Shown: piece by piece, positions 56,566 through 64,000 of the stretch
How positions within the stretch are numbered: the first letter of the stretch is position 1
How the letters are laid out: each line of letters begins with the position of its first letter
NCBI RefSeq assembly: GCF_004300825.1
Contig: NZ_CP036250.1
Span: 1,612,001-1,676,000 of the forward strand
Length of the DNA stretch: 64,000 bases
Source of the DNA: Egicoccus halophilus
GTDB taxonomy: Bacteria > Actinomycetota > Nitriliruptoria > Nitriliruptorales > Nitriliruptoraceae
Reading direction: 5' to 3'
Translations under genes and position numbers: made by a program
Notes under the pieces: model-generated
Seen by the model: only the letters and a program-made list of their open reading frames with translations
Told to the model about the DNA's origin: nothing
The model's database searches: none

Positions 56566-59084
56566 GCGGCGCCCCCCTCGTCGAGCGGTGCGGCGGCAGC
56601 GACCGTCGCCGCTGCGGTCCCGACCTCGACGTCGGGTCCGGCGTCGGTCAGGGTCTCGCCGGCGGACAGCCGCCGGACCACCGAGCCGGACGGGCCCTTG
56701 CGCACCTCGAAGCGCACCGGCAGGCGCTCGGCCAGGTCGGCGACGTGGGTCACGATGCCGACCATCCGCCCGCGGCTGCCGAGCTCCTCGATGGCCGCCG
56801 CGACCACGTCGAGCGTGTCGGCGTCGAGCGTGCCGAACCCCTCGTCGAGGAACAGCGACTCGAGCCGCGCGGCGCCCTCGGCCGCGAGGTCGGCGACGTG
56901 CTCCGCCAGGGCCAGGGCCAGGGCCAGGGAGGCCAGGAAGCGCTCGCCGCCGGACAGGCTGCGCACCGTGCGTGGCTCGTCGGCATTGCGGTGGTCGACG
57001 ACGAGGAACTGGTTGGTGTCGTCGAGGGCGAGCGAGTACGCACCCGACGACAGGTCGCGCAGGATCCCCGACGCGCCGACCACGAGCAGTCGCAGGGCCC
57101 GGTTCAGCAGCCAGCGTTCGAACCCGTCGGCACGCAGGTGGTCGCCCAGGGCCTTGGCCACCGCCTGCGCCTCGCGGGCCGCCGTCAGCTCCTCGCGCGC
57201 CTGCCCGGCGCGTGCCAGCCGGTCCTCGAGCACCTCGAGTCGGGAACTGGCCCGTTCGCGCGCCGTGGCGACGGCGAGCGCCGGCGCGGTTCCGGCCGGC
57301 AGCTCGACGCCGACGCCGGCGCCGACGCACTCCGCGCGCAGTCGGCCGTCGAGTTCGCGCCAGCGGGCCTTGGCCCGCTCGACCTCCTGGAGCGCGGTCG
57401 CGGCGCGCTGGCTGGCCTGCGGGACCTGCTCGCGAGCCCACGCGAGCAGCTCCTGCCAGGCGGCGACGAGGTCGTTGCGGTCGACGGCCGGCGGCGAGAG
57501 GGCCGCGACGGCGTCGCGGGCGGCGTCGAAGGCGGTCCAGGCGGCACGTTCGCGGCTGCGTAGCTCGTCGGACGCCGCCGCGGCGGCACGTGCGTCGGCC
57601 CGCGCCTGACGTTCGACGCCGCGGGCACCCGTGAGGGCCTGCTGCGCCGTGCGCACCCGCTGCTGCAGCGCCGTCACGGCCGCCGGGTCGGCGGCGACGC
57701 CGAGCGACCCGGCCACGTCGTCGCGGCGGGCGGCCAACTCCTCGAGGCGCTCGGCGTGGGCCACGACGGCCTGGTCGGTCGCCGCCGCCTGTCGTTCGGC
57801 CGTCCCCTGTGCGCGACGGGCCGTCTCGAGCGCCTGCTCCGCGGTGCGCAGCGCGGCGCGGGCCGCGTCGGTGCGTTCGGCCGGTGGATGGGAGGGCAGG
57901 AGCCGCACCTCGGCGTGGCAGACCGGGCAGTCGGCGCCGACCTCGAGGTGTTCGGCCAGCGTGGCGGCGAGCTCGCTGCGTGTGGCCGCCTCCACGGCCT
58001 CGCGCGCGTCGGAGACCGCCTGTGCGCTGCGGGCCTCCTCGGTCGTGGCGTCGGCGGCGTCGCGGGCCGCCTGGCGCGCTGCCTGCGTCAGCTCCTGCCG
58101 GCGGGCGTCGGCCGCCGCCAGCTCCTCGAGGACCCGGGCCAGCGTCGCGACGTCCTCACCGGCCGGGAGCGCCTCGAGGGTCTGCTCCGCGCTCTCCACT
58201 GCGGCCGATGCCTCGGCGAGCGTCGCCTCCGCCGCCGTGCGCCGCTCGGTGGCCTCGCGCAGCTGCCCCCCGAGCTCGGCCGTACCGGGTGGCTGTCGCA
58301 GGTCGGTCAGCACCGCGGCGGACCGCTTGGCCTCGTCGGCCTCCTGCCGTCGACGGCGGCCCTCCTCGACGATCTCGTCGAGCTGCGGCTGCAGCTCCTC
58401 GCAGCGGACCGCGAGCTGCCGCAACGTGTCCAGCCGCGCGGCAACCTGGTCGCGTGCCTGCGGCGTGGCCTCGGCCAGCTCCCCGTCGAGCCGTCGCTGC
58501 AGTTCGGCGACCCGCGCCTCGGCCTGGGTCGCACGCAACCGGGCGCGCTTGCCGATGGCCTCGTACACCCCGAGGTCGAGCAGCTGCACCAGCAGGTCGG
58601 CGCGCTCGGCGGGCTTGGCGAACAGGAACCGGTCGAACGCTCCCTGGGGGAGCACCACCGAACGGGTGAACTGTTCGAAGCTGAGACCCAGCAGCCGCCC
58701 GACCGCCGCGGACAGCTCGTCGGCGTTGCCCGCCAACGTCACCACACCGCCCGCGGTGACGTCCTCGAGCCGCGCCTCCTTGGTGGTGGCGCCGGTCTTC
58801 GTGCGACGCACCACGCGCGTGGCCTGATAGGTGCGTTCGGCGATCGTGAACGTCAGCCGCACCCGGGCTTCGTTGCGGCCCTGGTTCACGATCGGGGCGA
58901 TGAGCCGCCGGTCGTCGTAGCGCGGCACGTTGCCGTACAGCGCGAACACCACCGCGTCGATCAAGGAGCTCTTCCCCGCGCCCGTCGGACCCGACAGCAC
59001 GAACAGCTCCGCATCGGCGAACTCGACCGTGGTCGCGTCCCGGAAGCTGCTGAACCCCTCCAGCTCCAGTCTGGTCGGCCTCAT
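56562..59084 (-). CDS. sbcC: SbcC (Rad50-like) exonuclease ATPase subunit
   Basis: 840-residue SMC-like ATPase of the SbcCD double-strand end processing complex. Walker A SGPTGAGKSSLIDAV (about 32-46), Q-loop VVLPQGAFDRFLFA, long charged coiled coils, zinc hook CPVC at residues 386-389, returning coil, signature RSLSGGERFLASLALALALAEH (about 700) and Walker B LESLFLDEGFGTLD. The protein is a little shorter than E. coli SbcC (1048), with shorter coils. The ATG at 59084 overlaps the sbcD stop, and its own stop overlaps the nurA-like start. A GGGCCA tandem repeat at about 56906-56929 encodes the ALALALA stretch after the signature. Confidence 0.96.
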   Translation of the reverse strand: MRPTRLELEGFSSFRDATTVEFADAELFVLSGPTGAGKSSLIDAVVFALYGNVPRYDDRRLIAPIVNQGRNEARVRLTFTIAERTYQATRVVRRTKTGATTKEARLEDVTAGGVVTLAGNADELSAAVGRLLGLSFEQFTRSVVLPQGAFDRFLFAKPAERADLLVQLLDLGVYEAIGKRARLRATQAEARVAELQRRLDGELAEATPQARDQVAARLDTLRQLAVRCEELQPQLDEIVEEGRRRRQEADEAKRSAAVLTDLRQPPGTAELGGQLREATERRTAAEATLAEASAAVESAEQTLEALPAGEDVATLARVLEELAAADARRQELTQAARQAARDAADATTEEARSAQAVSDAREAVEAATRSELAATLAEHLEVGADCPVCHAEVRLLPSHPPAERTDAARAALRTAEQALETARRAQGTAERQAAATDQAVVAHAERLEELAARRDDVAGSLGVAADPAAVTALQQRVRTAQQALTGARGVERQARADARAAAAASDELRSRERAAWTAFDAARDAVAALSPPAVDRNDLVAAWQELLAWAREQVPQASQRAATALQEVERAKARWRELDGRLRAECVGAGVGVELPAGTAPALAVATARERASSRLEVLEDRLARAGQAREELTAAREAQAVAKALGDHLRADGFERWLLNRALRLLVVGASGILRDLSSGAYSLALDDTNQFLVVDHRNADEPRTVRSLSGGERFLASLALALALAEHVADLAAEGAARLESLFLDEGFGTLDADTLDVVAAAIEELGSRGRMVGIVTHVADLAERLPVRFEVRKGPSGSVVRRLSAGETLTDAGPDVEVGTAAATVAAAAPLDEGGAA

Positions 59085-60334
59085 GCCTGCTCCCTCCCGC
59101 CACTGGGGGCGTCTCGCGCGCCGCGCTCGCTGCGTTCACTCGTCGCCTCGCCGGGCTCGGGGCGGATGGTCTCCTCGAGGAGCTCGGCGAACAGCCGGTC
59201 CAGGCGCGGATCGGCGATGCCCTGGTCGGCGAGGTACTCGGCGAACAACGCGACCGGGGACTGGCGCAGGTCCTGGGCGTCGAACGCCGCGTCGAGCTCC
59301 GTGCCCGGGGCGTCGTCGTCGGTCGGTCGGAGCACGCTGACGTCGACCGCCTGCGGCAGGGCGTCACGCACCTGGTCGGCCAGGCCGGGACGCGGCGGCT
59401 CCTCGAGCTGCACCCGCACGAAGTCGTCGCCGAGCTCGCGGCCGCGGGCCAGCACCTGCTCGACACTGCCGCGCAGCGTGCGCATCCGACGGCCGGCCGT
59501 GAGGTCGACACCCTCCACCTTCGCCGGCGTGTCCGGGGCCGCCTCGACCAGCAGGACCTGCTTCGCGCCCCGGTCCGCCTCGCCGAAGTCGAGGTGCAAC
59601 GGCGAGCCGCAGTACCAGGTCGGTGCCGGCCCCGGCACCCGGTGGGGAAGGTGGAGGTGCCCGAGCGCGACGTAGTGGGCGGTGGCGGGGAAGGCCTGCG
59701 GAGGGACCACGTAGTCGAAGATCGTGTGGGCCTGCCGTTCGCCTCCACCGAGCACCGGCTCGCCGGAGGCGACCGTGAGGTGGCCGGCGACCACGTCGAC
59801 GGTGTCGCCGGAGCCGAAGTCCGCCGTCAGCGCCGCGAGGATCCGCCGCGCCCGGTCGGCGTAGGTCGAGGACTGTTGCGCGGCGTCGTGCGCCATCAGT
59901 TGGTCGCCGGTCACGATCGAGCGCTGGGAGAGGAACGGCACGAGTGCGACGCGGGCCACCTCGCCCGAGGGCGTGGGCAGGTCGAGCACACCGCCCTGGT
60001 CGGGGCGCAGGATGCGGTCGGCGAGGTGCACGTTGCCGAGCTCGAGCAGCGGACGCACCGCCGCCCACCGCCGCGGGTTGTCGTGATTGCCGGCGAGCAC
60101 GACCACGTGCGCGCCCGTCGCCGCGAGGTCGAGCAACGCGCGGTAGACGATCGCCTCGGACTCCGCCGAGGGGGCGGCGGTGTCGAACTGGTCGCCGGCG
60201 ACCAGGATCAGGTCGACCTCGCGTTCGTGGGCGATGCCGGCGATCTCGGCGAGCACGGCCCGGTGTTCGTCGGCACGGCTACGGCCGCGGACGGTGCGAC
60301 CGACGTGCCAGTCACTGGTGTGGAGGATGCGCAT
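59081..60334 (-). CDS. sbcD: SbcD (Mre11-like) exonuclease nuclease subunit
   Basis: 417-residue Mre11-type phosphoesterase. The five metal motifs are present: HTSDWHVGRT (about 5-14), VAGDQFDTAAP (about 46), VVLAGNHDNPRRW (about 79), VAGHLTVASG (about 165) and YVALGHLHLPHRV (about 202). The C-terminal capping domain follows, and the tail (EPGEATSERSERGARD) is low complexity. The ATG at 60334 is preceded by TAGAGT six bases upstream, so it is leaderless and heads the sbcD-sbcC-nurA operon. Confidence 0.96.
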   Translation of the reverse strand: MRILHTSDWHVGRTVRGRSRADEHRAVLAEIAGIAHEREVDLILVAGDQFDTAAPSAESEAIVYRALLDLAATGAHVVVLAGNHDNPRRWAAVRPLLELGNVHLADRILRPDQGGVLDLPTPSGEVARVALVPFLSQRSIVTGDQLMAHDAAQQSSTYADRARRILAALTADFGSGDTVDVVAGHLTVASGEPVLGGGERQAHTIFDYVVPPQAFPATAHYVALGHLHLPHRVPGPAPTWYCGSPLHLDFGEADRGAKQVLLVEAAPDTPAKVEGVDLTAGRRMRTLRGSVEQVLARGRELGDDFVRVQLEEPPRPGLADQVRDALPQAVDVSVLRPTDDDAPGTELDAAFDAQDLRQSPVALFAEYLADQGIADPRLDRLFAELLEETIRPEPGEATSERSERGARDAPSGGREQA

Positions 60335-60340
60335 GGCGCC

Positions 60341-60346
60341 ACTCTA
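60341..60346 (-). promoter_or_regulatory. -10 element (TAGAGT) of leaderless sbcD
   Basis: TAGAGT on the minus strand with a six-base GC spacer to the ATG at 60334; there is no room for a ribosome binding site. Heads the three-gene DNA end-processing operon. Confidence 0.55.
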
Positions 60347-60520
60347 CGGAGCCGCTGCGACGCGTCCGTCCAACCCCGCCACGCCACGCGGCGGTGGAAG
60401 ACCGGCGTGGGTGCCGGCTCGTGTGCAGCACATTCGGCCGCCGCCCGCCGACGGTGCTGTCTGAAGATGCGCTGAACGCTCGGGGCGGCCGAACGGCGGA
60501 AGAATCGGTCGGGTGTTTCG

Positions 60521-60526
60521 TATCTT
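60521..60526 (+). promoter_or_regulatory. -10-like element (TATCTT) of surface protein gene
   Basis: TATCTT in a low-GC patch 80 bases before the ATG at 60607, leaving a leader of about 75 bases with a GAGGGG ribosome binding site. The rest of the gap 60347-60606 shows nothing else. Confidence 0.45.
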
Positions 60527-60606
60527 CCCTCGGTCGCGTTCGCGACGTCGCGTGTGCCGGCCAATCGGGGCTCTCGGCCACGCCATCTCACGAGGGGTAC
60601 ACGTTC

Positions 60607-61998
60607 ATGCAGTCAGCTCTGCTCTTGCGTCGTCACCGCGCCCTGCTGGCCGGGGCGCTGGCGGCGACGCTCGCCGCCGGAGCGGTCGCCGCTCCCAGCG
60701 CCCTCGCGCAGGTCGAGGACGACGGTGCGGTCGTCGACACGCCGAGCGACGTCGGGGAGCCGTCGGCGGGGACGGGTGATCCGGCCGAGACCGGAACCGA
60801 CCCGTCGGAGGCCGACGGGGACGCGCCGGCACCCGGGACCGGGGAACCCGGGACGGGGGAACCCGGGACGGGGGAGCCGGGGACCGACGCACCCGGTACC
60901 CAGGCGCCGGGCACGGAGGAGCCGGGGAACGCACGACCCGAACCCGCAGAGCCCGGTACGGGGACCGACGAGCCCGCCACCGGCGGGGAGCCGACCGAGG
61001 ACGGCGACGGCGCGCCCGTGGGGACCCAGGCCGTCCGCTGCGACGCGGAACGGCTCGACGACGAGGACGAGGTCGCCTACCTGTTCGTACCGGGCGAGCG
61101 CGTCACCTGTGTCGCCGAAGGGCTCGACCCCGCTGCCGACGCCGTGTTCGAGGGCGAGCTGTTCGGCCTCACCGAGGCGGACCTCGGTGAGGCGGGCGAG
61201 GACGTGGAGGACCGCCCGATCGAGGTCTACGAGCAGGTGCTCACGCCGGCCGCCGACGGCACCGCGACCTTCGCGTTCGCCGTGCCCGCCGAGGTGCTCG
61301 TCGGTGAACTGTTCGGTGTCGTGCGTCAGGGACGGTCCGGCGCCGAGACCTTCCACCACGAGTTCTACGGCCTCGTGTTCGGTGGCTTCGAGCTGACCTT
61401 CGGGGAGCTCGACTGCCCGGACCCCGTCACCGCCGGCACCACCGGTACCTGCACCGCGCAGGACATGACCGCCGGGGAGTTCGCGTACGCGGTCCAGTAC
61501 TTCAGCCTGCAACAGCTCGTCGAGCAGATCCGCGACCTCGGTGACCTCGTCGCGGACCTCGAGGCGGGCGAGATCGACGACGAGGAGGCCTTCGAGCTGT
61601 TCGGCGAACCCGACGTCGTCGGTGTCGCGAACGCCGGTAGCGACGGGGTCGGCAGCTTCGACTTCGCCGTCCCGACGGGTCGTCAGCTCGACTTCTACGT
61701 GGCGGTCGCCGCGCAGGAGTCCGGCTACCTGGCGCTGAGCGCAGGAGAGATCGTCCCGGCCGGCACCGGTGGTGGCACCGGGGGCAGCACCGGGGGCAGC
61801 ACCGGGAGCAGCACCGGGGGCAGCACCGGTGGCACGTCGAACGGTGGCGCGACGCCGGTCGCGGTCGTCCGGCCCAACCGGGTCGAGGCCGGCGCGGGCG
61901 GTGCCGCCGAGGACACCGGCCTGACCGCGCTCGTTGGCCTGCTCGGGCTGGCCGCCGTCACCGGCCTGTCCGGCACGCGTCGCCTCCTGCGTCGTTGA
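60607..61998 (+). CDS. secreted, repeat-rich cell-surface protein with sortase-type C-terminus
   Basis: 463-residue exported protein. Signal peptide at 1-34 (LLLRRHRALLAGALAATLAAG ... PSALA, cut before QVEDD). Next a Pro/Gly/Glu/Thr-rich stalk (about 35-137) with three copies of GTGEP, then an acidic folded domain (about 140-380) with four cysteines likely forming two disulfides (RCDAERL/VTCVAEG; LDCPDP/TCTAQD). A GGSTGGSTG linker follows (about 385-410). The C-terminus has a sorting-signal layout: EDTG, a hydrophobic helix (LTALVGLLGLAAVTGLSG) and RRLLRR. The sortase gene begins at its stop codon, so this is the likely dedicated substrate. The ligand or structure it builds is unknown. Confidence 0.85.
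   Translation: MQSALLLRRHRALLAGALAATLAAGAVAAPSALAQVEDDGAVVDTPSDVGEPSAGTGDPAETGTDPSEADGDAPAPGTGEPGTGEPGTGEPGTDAPGTQAPGTEEPGNARPEPAEPGTGTDEPATGGEPTEDGDGAPVGTQAVRCDAERLDDEDEVAYLFVPGERVTCVAEGLDPAADAVFEGELFGLTEADLGEAGEDVEDRPIEVYEQVLTPAADGTATFAFAVPAEVLVGELFGVVRQGRSGAETFHHEFYGLVFGGFELTFGELDCPDPVTAGTTGTCTAQDMTAGEFAYAVQYFSLQQLVEQIRDLGDLVADLEAGEIDDEEAFELFGEPDVVGVANAGSDGVGSFDFAVPTGRQLDFYVAVAAQESGYLALSAGEIVPAGTGGGTGGSTGGSTGSSTGGSTGGTSNGGATPVAVVRPNRVEAGAGGAAEDTGLTALVGLLGLAAVTGLSGTRRLLRR
61756..61834 (+). repeat. GGSTGGSTG-encoding tandem repeat
   Basis: Repeats of a 12-base unit (ACCGGGGGCAGC) in the surface protein gene, giving a flexible Gly-Ser-Thr linker before the C-terminal anchor. Likely variable in length between strains. 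Confidence 0.7.
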
Positions 61999-62003
61999 CC
62001 GAC

Positions 62004-62627
62004 GTGTCGCCGACGTTCCGCGTCGGCCGCCGCCACCGCCTCGTCGCGGTGGCGGCGGCCGCGGTCATGCTGGCCCTCGGCAGTTGCGCCGTCGACTCGG
62101 GCGAAGAGTTCGCCGCCCCGCCGGCGCCGGCCATGACCCCGGACGCCACCCCGCCTCCCGTCGCCGCACCGGTCGAGCCGGCGGTTCCCGACGGCATCCC
62201 CGTCCGGGTCGCCGTCCCCGCGATCGCGGTCGACGCGGAGCTGGTGTCGCTCGGGCTGGCCGACGACGGCGCCATGGAGGTGCCCGACTTCGGTCTCGCC
62301 GGCTGGTACGCCGAGGGCCCCATGCCCGGCCACCCCGGACCGGCCGCCATCGCCGCGCACGTCGACTCGCGACAGGGCCCCGACGTGTTCTTCCGACTGC
62401 GTGAACTCGTGGCCGGCGACATCATCCTGGTCCACTACGACCGTGGCGACGTCGCCGAGTTCGTGGTCGAGTCCTCGACCCGTACGCCCAAGGACGAGTT
62501 GCCGGTCGACGACATCTGGCCGGTCACGAGCGAGCGACGCCTCACGCTGATCACGTGCGGCGGCGAGTTCGACCGCAGCACCCGGCACTACGTCGACAAC
62601 GTGGTCGTGTACGCCGCTGCGGCCTGA
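62004..62627 (+). CDS. class F sortase (lipoprotein-type)
   Basis: About 207-residue sortase that would attach the upstream surface protein to the cell wall. The N-terminal hydrophobic segment ends LALGSC, a lipobox, suggesting a lipid-anchored sortase; a Pro/Ala linker follows. The catalytic triad is present: His in IAAHVDSRQGPDVFFRL, Cys185 in LTLITCGGEFD, Arg in RSTRHYVDNVVVYA. The short length and TCGGxFD context place it in class F. The GTG at 62004 is the preferred start; a TTG at 61995 overlapping the upstream TGA is possible and would mean tight translational coupling. Confidence 0.9.
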   Translation: MSPTFRVGRRHRLVAVAAAAVMLALGSCAVDSGEEFAAPPAPAMTPDATPPPVAAPVEPAVPDGIPVRVAVPAIAVDAELVSLGLADDGAMEVPDFGLAGWYAEGPMPGHPGPAAIAAHVDSRQGPDVFFRLRELVAGDIILVHYDRGDVAEFVVESSTRTPKDELPVDDIWPVTSERRLTLITCGGEFDRSTRHYVDNVVVYAAAA

Positions 62628-62648
62628 TGCCGCTCGAGCCCGGGTCCG

Positions 62649-64000
62649 TCACTGGTAGGAGACGAACACCGGCAGCGGATCGAGGTCCAGGACCTGCGAC
62701 GGGGTGGCGGTGGGCGAGTCCTCGTCGTAGAAGTTCTTCCAGCCCCACAGCCAGCGGTCCTCGGCACCGGCGGTGATCGCCGCATAGGTGTCGTATTTCA
62801 CGCCGAGCGGGCCCTGGCCGTCCATGTGCACCACGCCGGCGAGTTCGGGACCGACCTCGATGGTGTCCCGGTCGGGCAGCATCGAGAAGCGGAACTGGTG
62901 CAGCAGCAGCAGCTTCTGCGGCAACTGCTCCTCGCGGACCAGTTCGGCCAGCCAGTCGGCGACCCGCTGGACCTCTTCCGCCTCGACCGCACCGATCTGT
63001 CGCAGGTGCACCTGGTCGTCGCGCAGCCGCCACTCGGGGTCCAGCGCGAGTCCGACGTGCGGCTCGCGCAGCAGGTCCTCGTACTCGCGGGCCTGGTCGA
63101 GGAAGTCGGTGCGCCCCGGCTGCAGATCGAGGATGACGTAGATGCCCTCCTCGGCGGCCCGCTCGATCCACGGCCACAGCACGTCCGGGTCGATCCGGTT
63201 GCTGTAGTCGCCGCGGCTGCCGGCCTGCGCCGCGGCGACGGTCGTGATGATCTCGAACGCCGGCAGGACCTCGTAGCCGTCGGCACCGTAGGGCTCGGCG
63301 ACCTCCCGCAGCCGCGCGATGGTCGCGTCGAGCCCCTGCTCGCCGAGGGCACCGAGCACCGGCGAGCCGGGGGTGCCGTACAGCGCCACCATCCGCTCGC
63401 GGTCGAACAGCGTGTAGCCGCCGTTGGGCAGGGGCGGCGAGCCGAGCACCGTGCGCAGCTGCCAGTCGGCGGCCTCGGCGTCGAGGGCACCCACGAGCGC
63501 GAGCCGCTGGGGATCGACCTGCTGCAGACGCTGCGTGCGCTCGGGGTCGCGCCAGGGCGCCTGGCCGTCGACCGGGAGCAGGGCCTCGTCGCGGCCGCCG
63601 GCCGCGGCGGCGGCGAGCGCGTAGCCGGCCTCGTCGGTCGGGTCGGCCAACCACGCGACCTCGGCGGGCTCGCCGTCGAAGCGTGCGGTGGTGCTGGCCT
63701 CCGCGTCGACGCCGAGGTCGACCAGTCGTCCGGCCAGCTCCTGCGCGTCGTCCTCGCTCCGGGCGAGGACCTCGAGGCGCAGCGAGGCCGGCAGCGTGGT
63801 CACGGCCGCTTCGAGCGCGTCCGCGTCCTCGGGCAGCGGCAGCAGCGGCGTTCCCTCGCCCGCACGCGCGAGTGCGGCGGCGCGCGAGCCGGTGTCTCCC
63901 TCCACGACGGCCAGCACGTGTGCGGCCTCGAGGTGCTCGACGACCTCGACGGCGAGCGGCAGCGCGCCGGCTCCCTCGTCCGTGCCGTCCGTGGCCCCGG
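62649..64000 (-). CDS. uncharacterised protein, possible TIM-barrel domain, 5' end outside window
   Basis: At least 450 residues; the frame is open to the right edge, so the N-terminus is missing. The visible N-terminal part (ALPLAVEVVEHLEAAHVLAVVEGDTG, then Ala/Leu-rich helices) resembles cell-wall-binding repeat 2-like or periplasmic sensory modules. The C-terminal about 300 residues look like an enzyme barrel with motifs EVLPAFEIITTVAAAQAG, GIYVILDLQPGRTDFLDQA, HVGLALDPEWRL and VVHMDGQGPLGVKYDTYAAI. I do not recognise a named family. Convergent with the sortase gene across 21 bases; a surface role is possible. Confidence 0.7.
   Translation of the reverse strand, partial: GATDGTDEGAGALPLAVEVVEHLEAAHVLAVVEGDTGSRAAALARAGEGTPLLPLPEDADALEAAVTTLPASLRLEVLARSEDDAQELAGRLVDLGVDAEASTTARFDGEPAEVAWLADPTDEAGYALAAAAAGGRDEALLPVDGQAPWRDPERTQRLQQVDPQRLALVGALDAEAADWQLRTVLGSPPLPNGGYTLFDRERMVALYGTPGSPVLGALGEQGLDATIARLREVAEPYGADGYEVLPAFEIITTVAAAQAGSRGDYSNRIDPDVLWPWIERAAEEGIYVILDLQPGRTDFLDQAREYEDLLREPHVGLALDPEWRLRDDQVHLRQIGAVEAEEVQRVADWLAELVREEQLPQKLLLLHQFRFSMLPDRDTIEVGPELAGVVHMDGQGPLGVKYDTYAAITAGAEDRWLWGWKNFYDEDSPTATPSQVLDLDPLPVFVSYQ

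Overview
The window is very GC-rich (low 70s % by eye), with frequent GTG starts, strong GC third-position bias, TANNNT promoters and many leaderless genes. This points to an actinomycete (Actinomycetota). The gene mix (FadAB-type beta-oxidation, paired acyl-CoA dehydrogenases, WS/DGAT acyltransferase, long Lhr helicase, NurA next to SbcCD, DUF1931-type histone) would suit a deep-branching lineage such as Nitriliruptoria. That placement is inference from gene content; no rRNA gene is present.

Layout. 1-6.6 kb: 3' part of a 1-Cys peroxiredoxin, a 5'-3' exonuclease, an SDR oxidoreductase coupled to an unknown gene, an EamA exporter, a DUF2087 protein, a possible small membrane protein and a secreted heparinase II/III-like protein. 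6.6-12 kb: a region-1.1-bearing sigma-70 factor and two divergent ABC-F ATPases. 12-15.4 kb: a fatty-acid oxidation pair, with the thiolase broken by a one-base frameshift. 15.4-17 kb: an AbiEi/DUF559 gene set between two fields of palindromic repeats. 17-25 kb: citrate synthase, a MarR regulator, an endonuclease VIII-like glycosylase, a 58-residue bacterial histone and the Lhr helicase. 25-26.6 kb: an IS110-family element. 26.6-31.8 kb: photolyase, PIG-L deacetylase, HSD10-like SDR, wax ester synthase/DGAT and dUTPase. 31.8-33.2 kb: tRNA-Gly(GCC), followed by an N-terminally truncated, frameshifted patatin-like gene.

33.3-36.7 kb holds the most novel-looking locus. A 72-residue Asp-rich peptide with a short Gly-Gly leader is coupled to a JmjC/cupin oxygenase and a sucrase-ferredoxin-like protein. 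Next to it lies an AlkB-like dioxygenase whose promoter carries a perfect actinobacterial LexA box. 36.7-44.2 kb: OpgC-like membrane protein, catalase-related protein, a two-subunit acyl-CoA dehydrogenase operon with its TetR regulator and a probable operator, DUF1330 and a phosphohexomutase. 44.2-51.5 kb: class II aldolase, zincin-like metallopeptidase, CNNM/CorC-type membrane protein, amidase, a LuxR-type regulator and an ABC-2 exporter. 51.6-55.6 kb: a MoaD-like protein with a BNR propeller, an MmcQ-like remnant, a PAS histidine kinase, a flavodoxin, and a maltose acetyltransferase that has lost its catalytic core. 55.6-60.3 kb: an SbcD-SbcC-NurA-like DNA end-processing operon. 60.6-62.6 kb: a surface protein with its own class F sortase. 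The window ends inside an uncharacterised protein.

Themes: (i) DNA repair and maintenance (exonuclease, Nei, Lhr, photolyase, dUTPase, AlkB, SbcCD-NurA), with lhr, nei, sbcD and alkB all showing leaderless promoters; (ii) acyl-CoA and lipid metabolism; (iii) several decaying genes, two of them broken by single-base homopolymer losses that could also be sequence errors.
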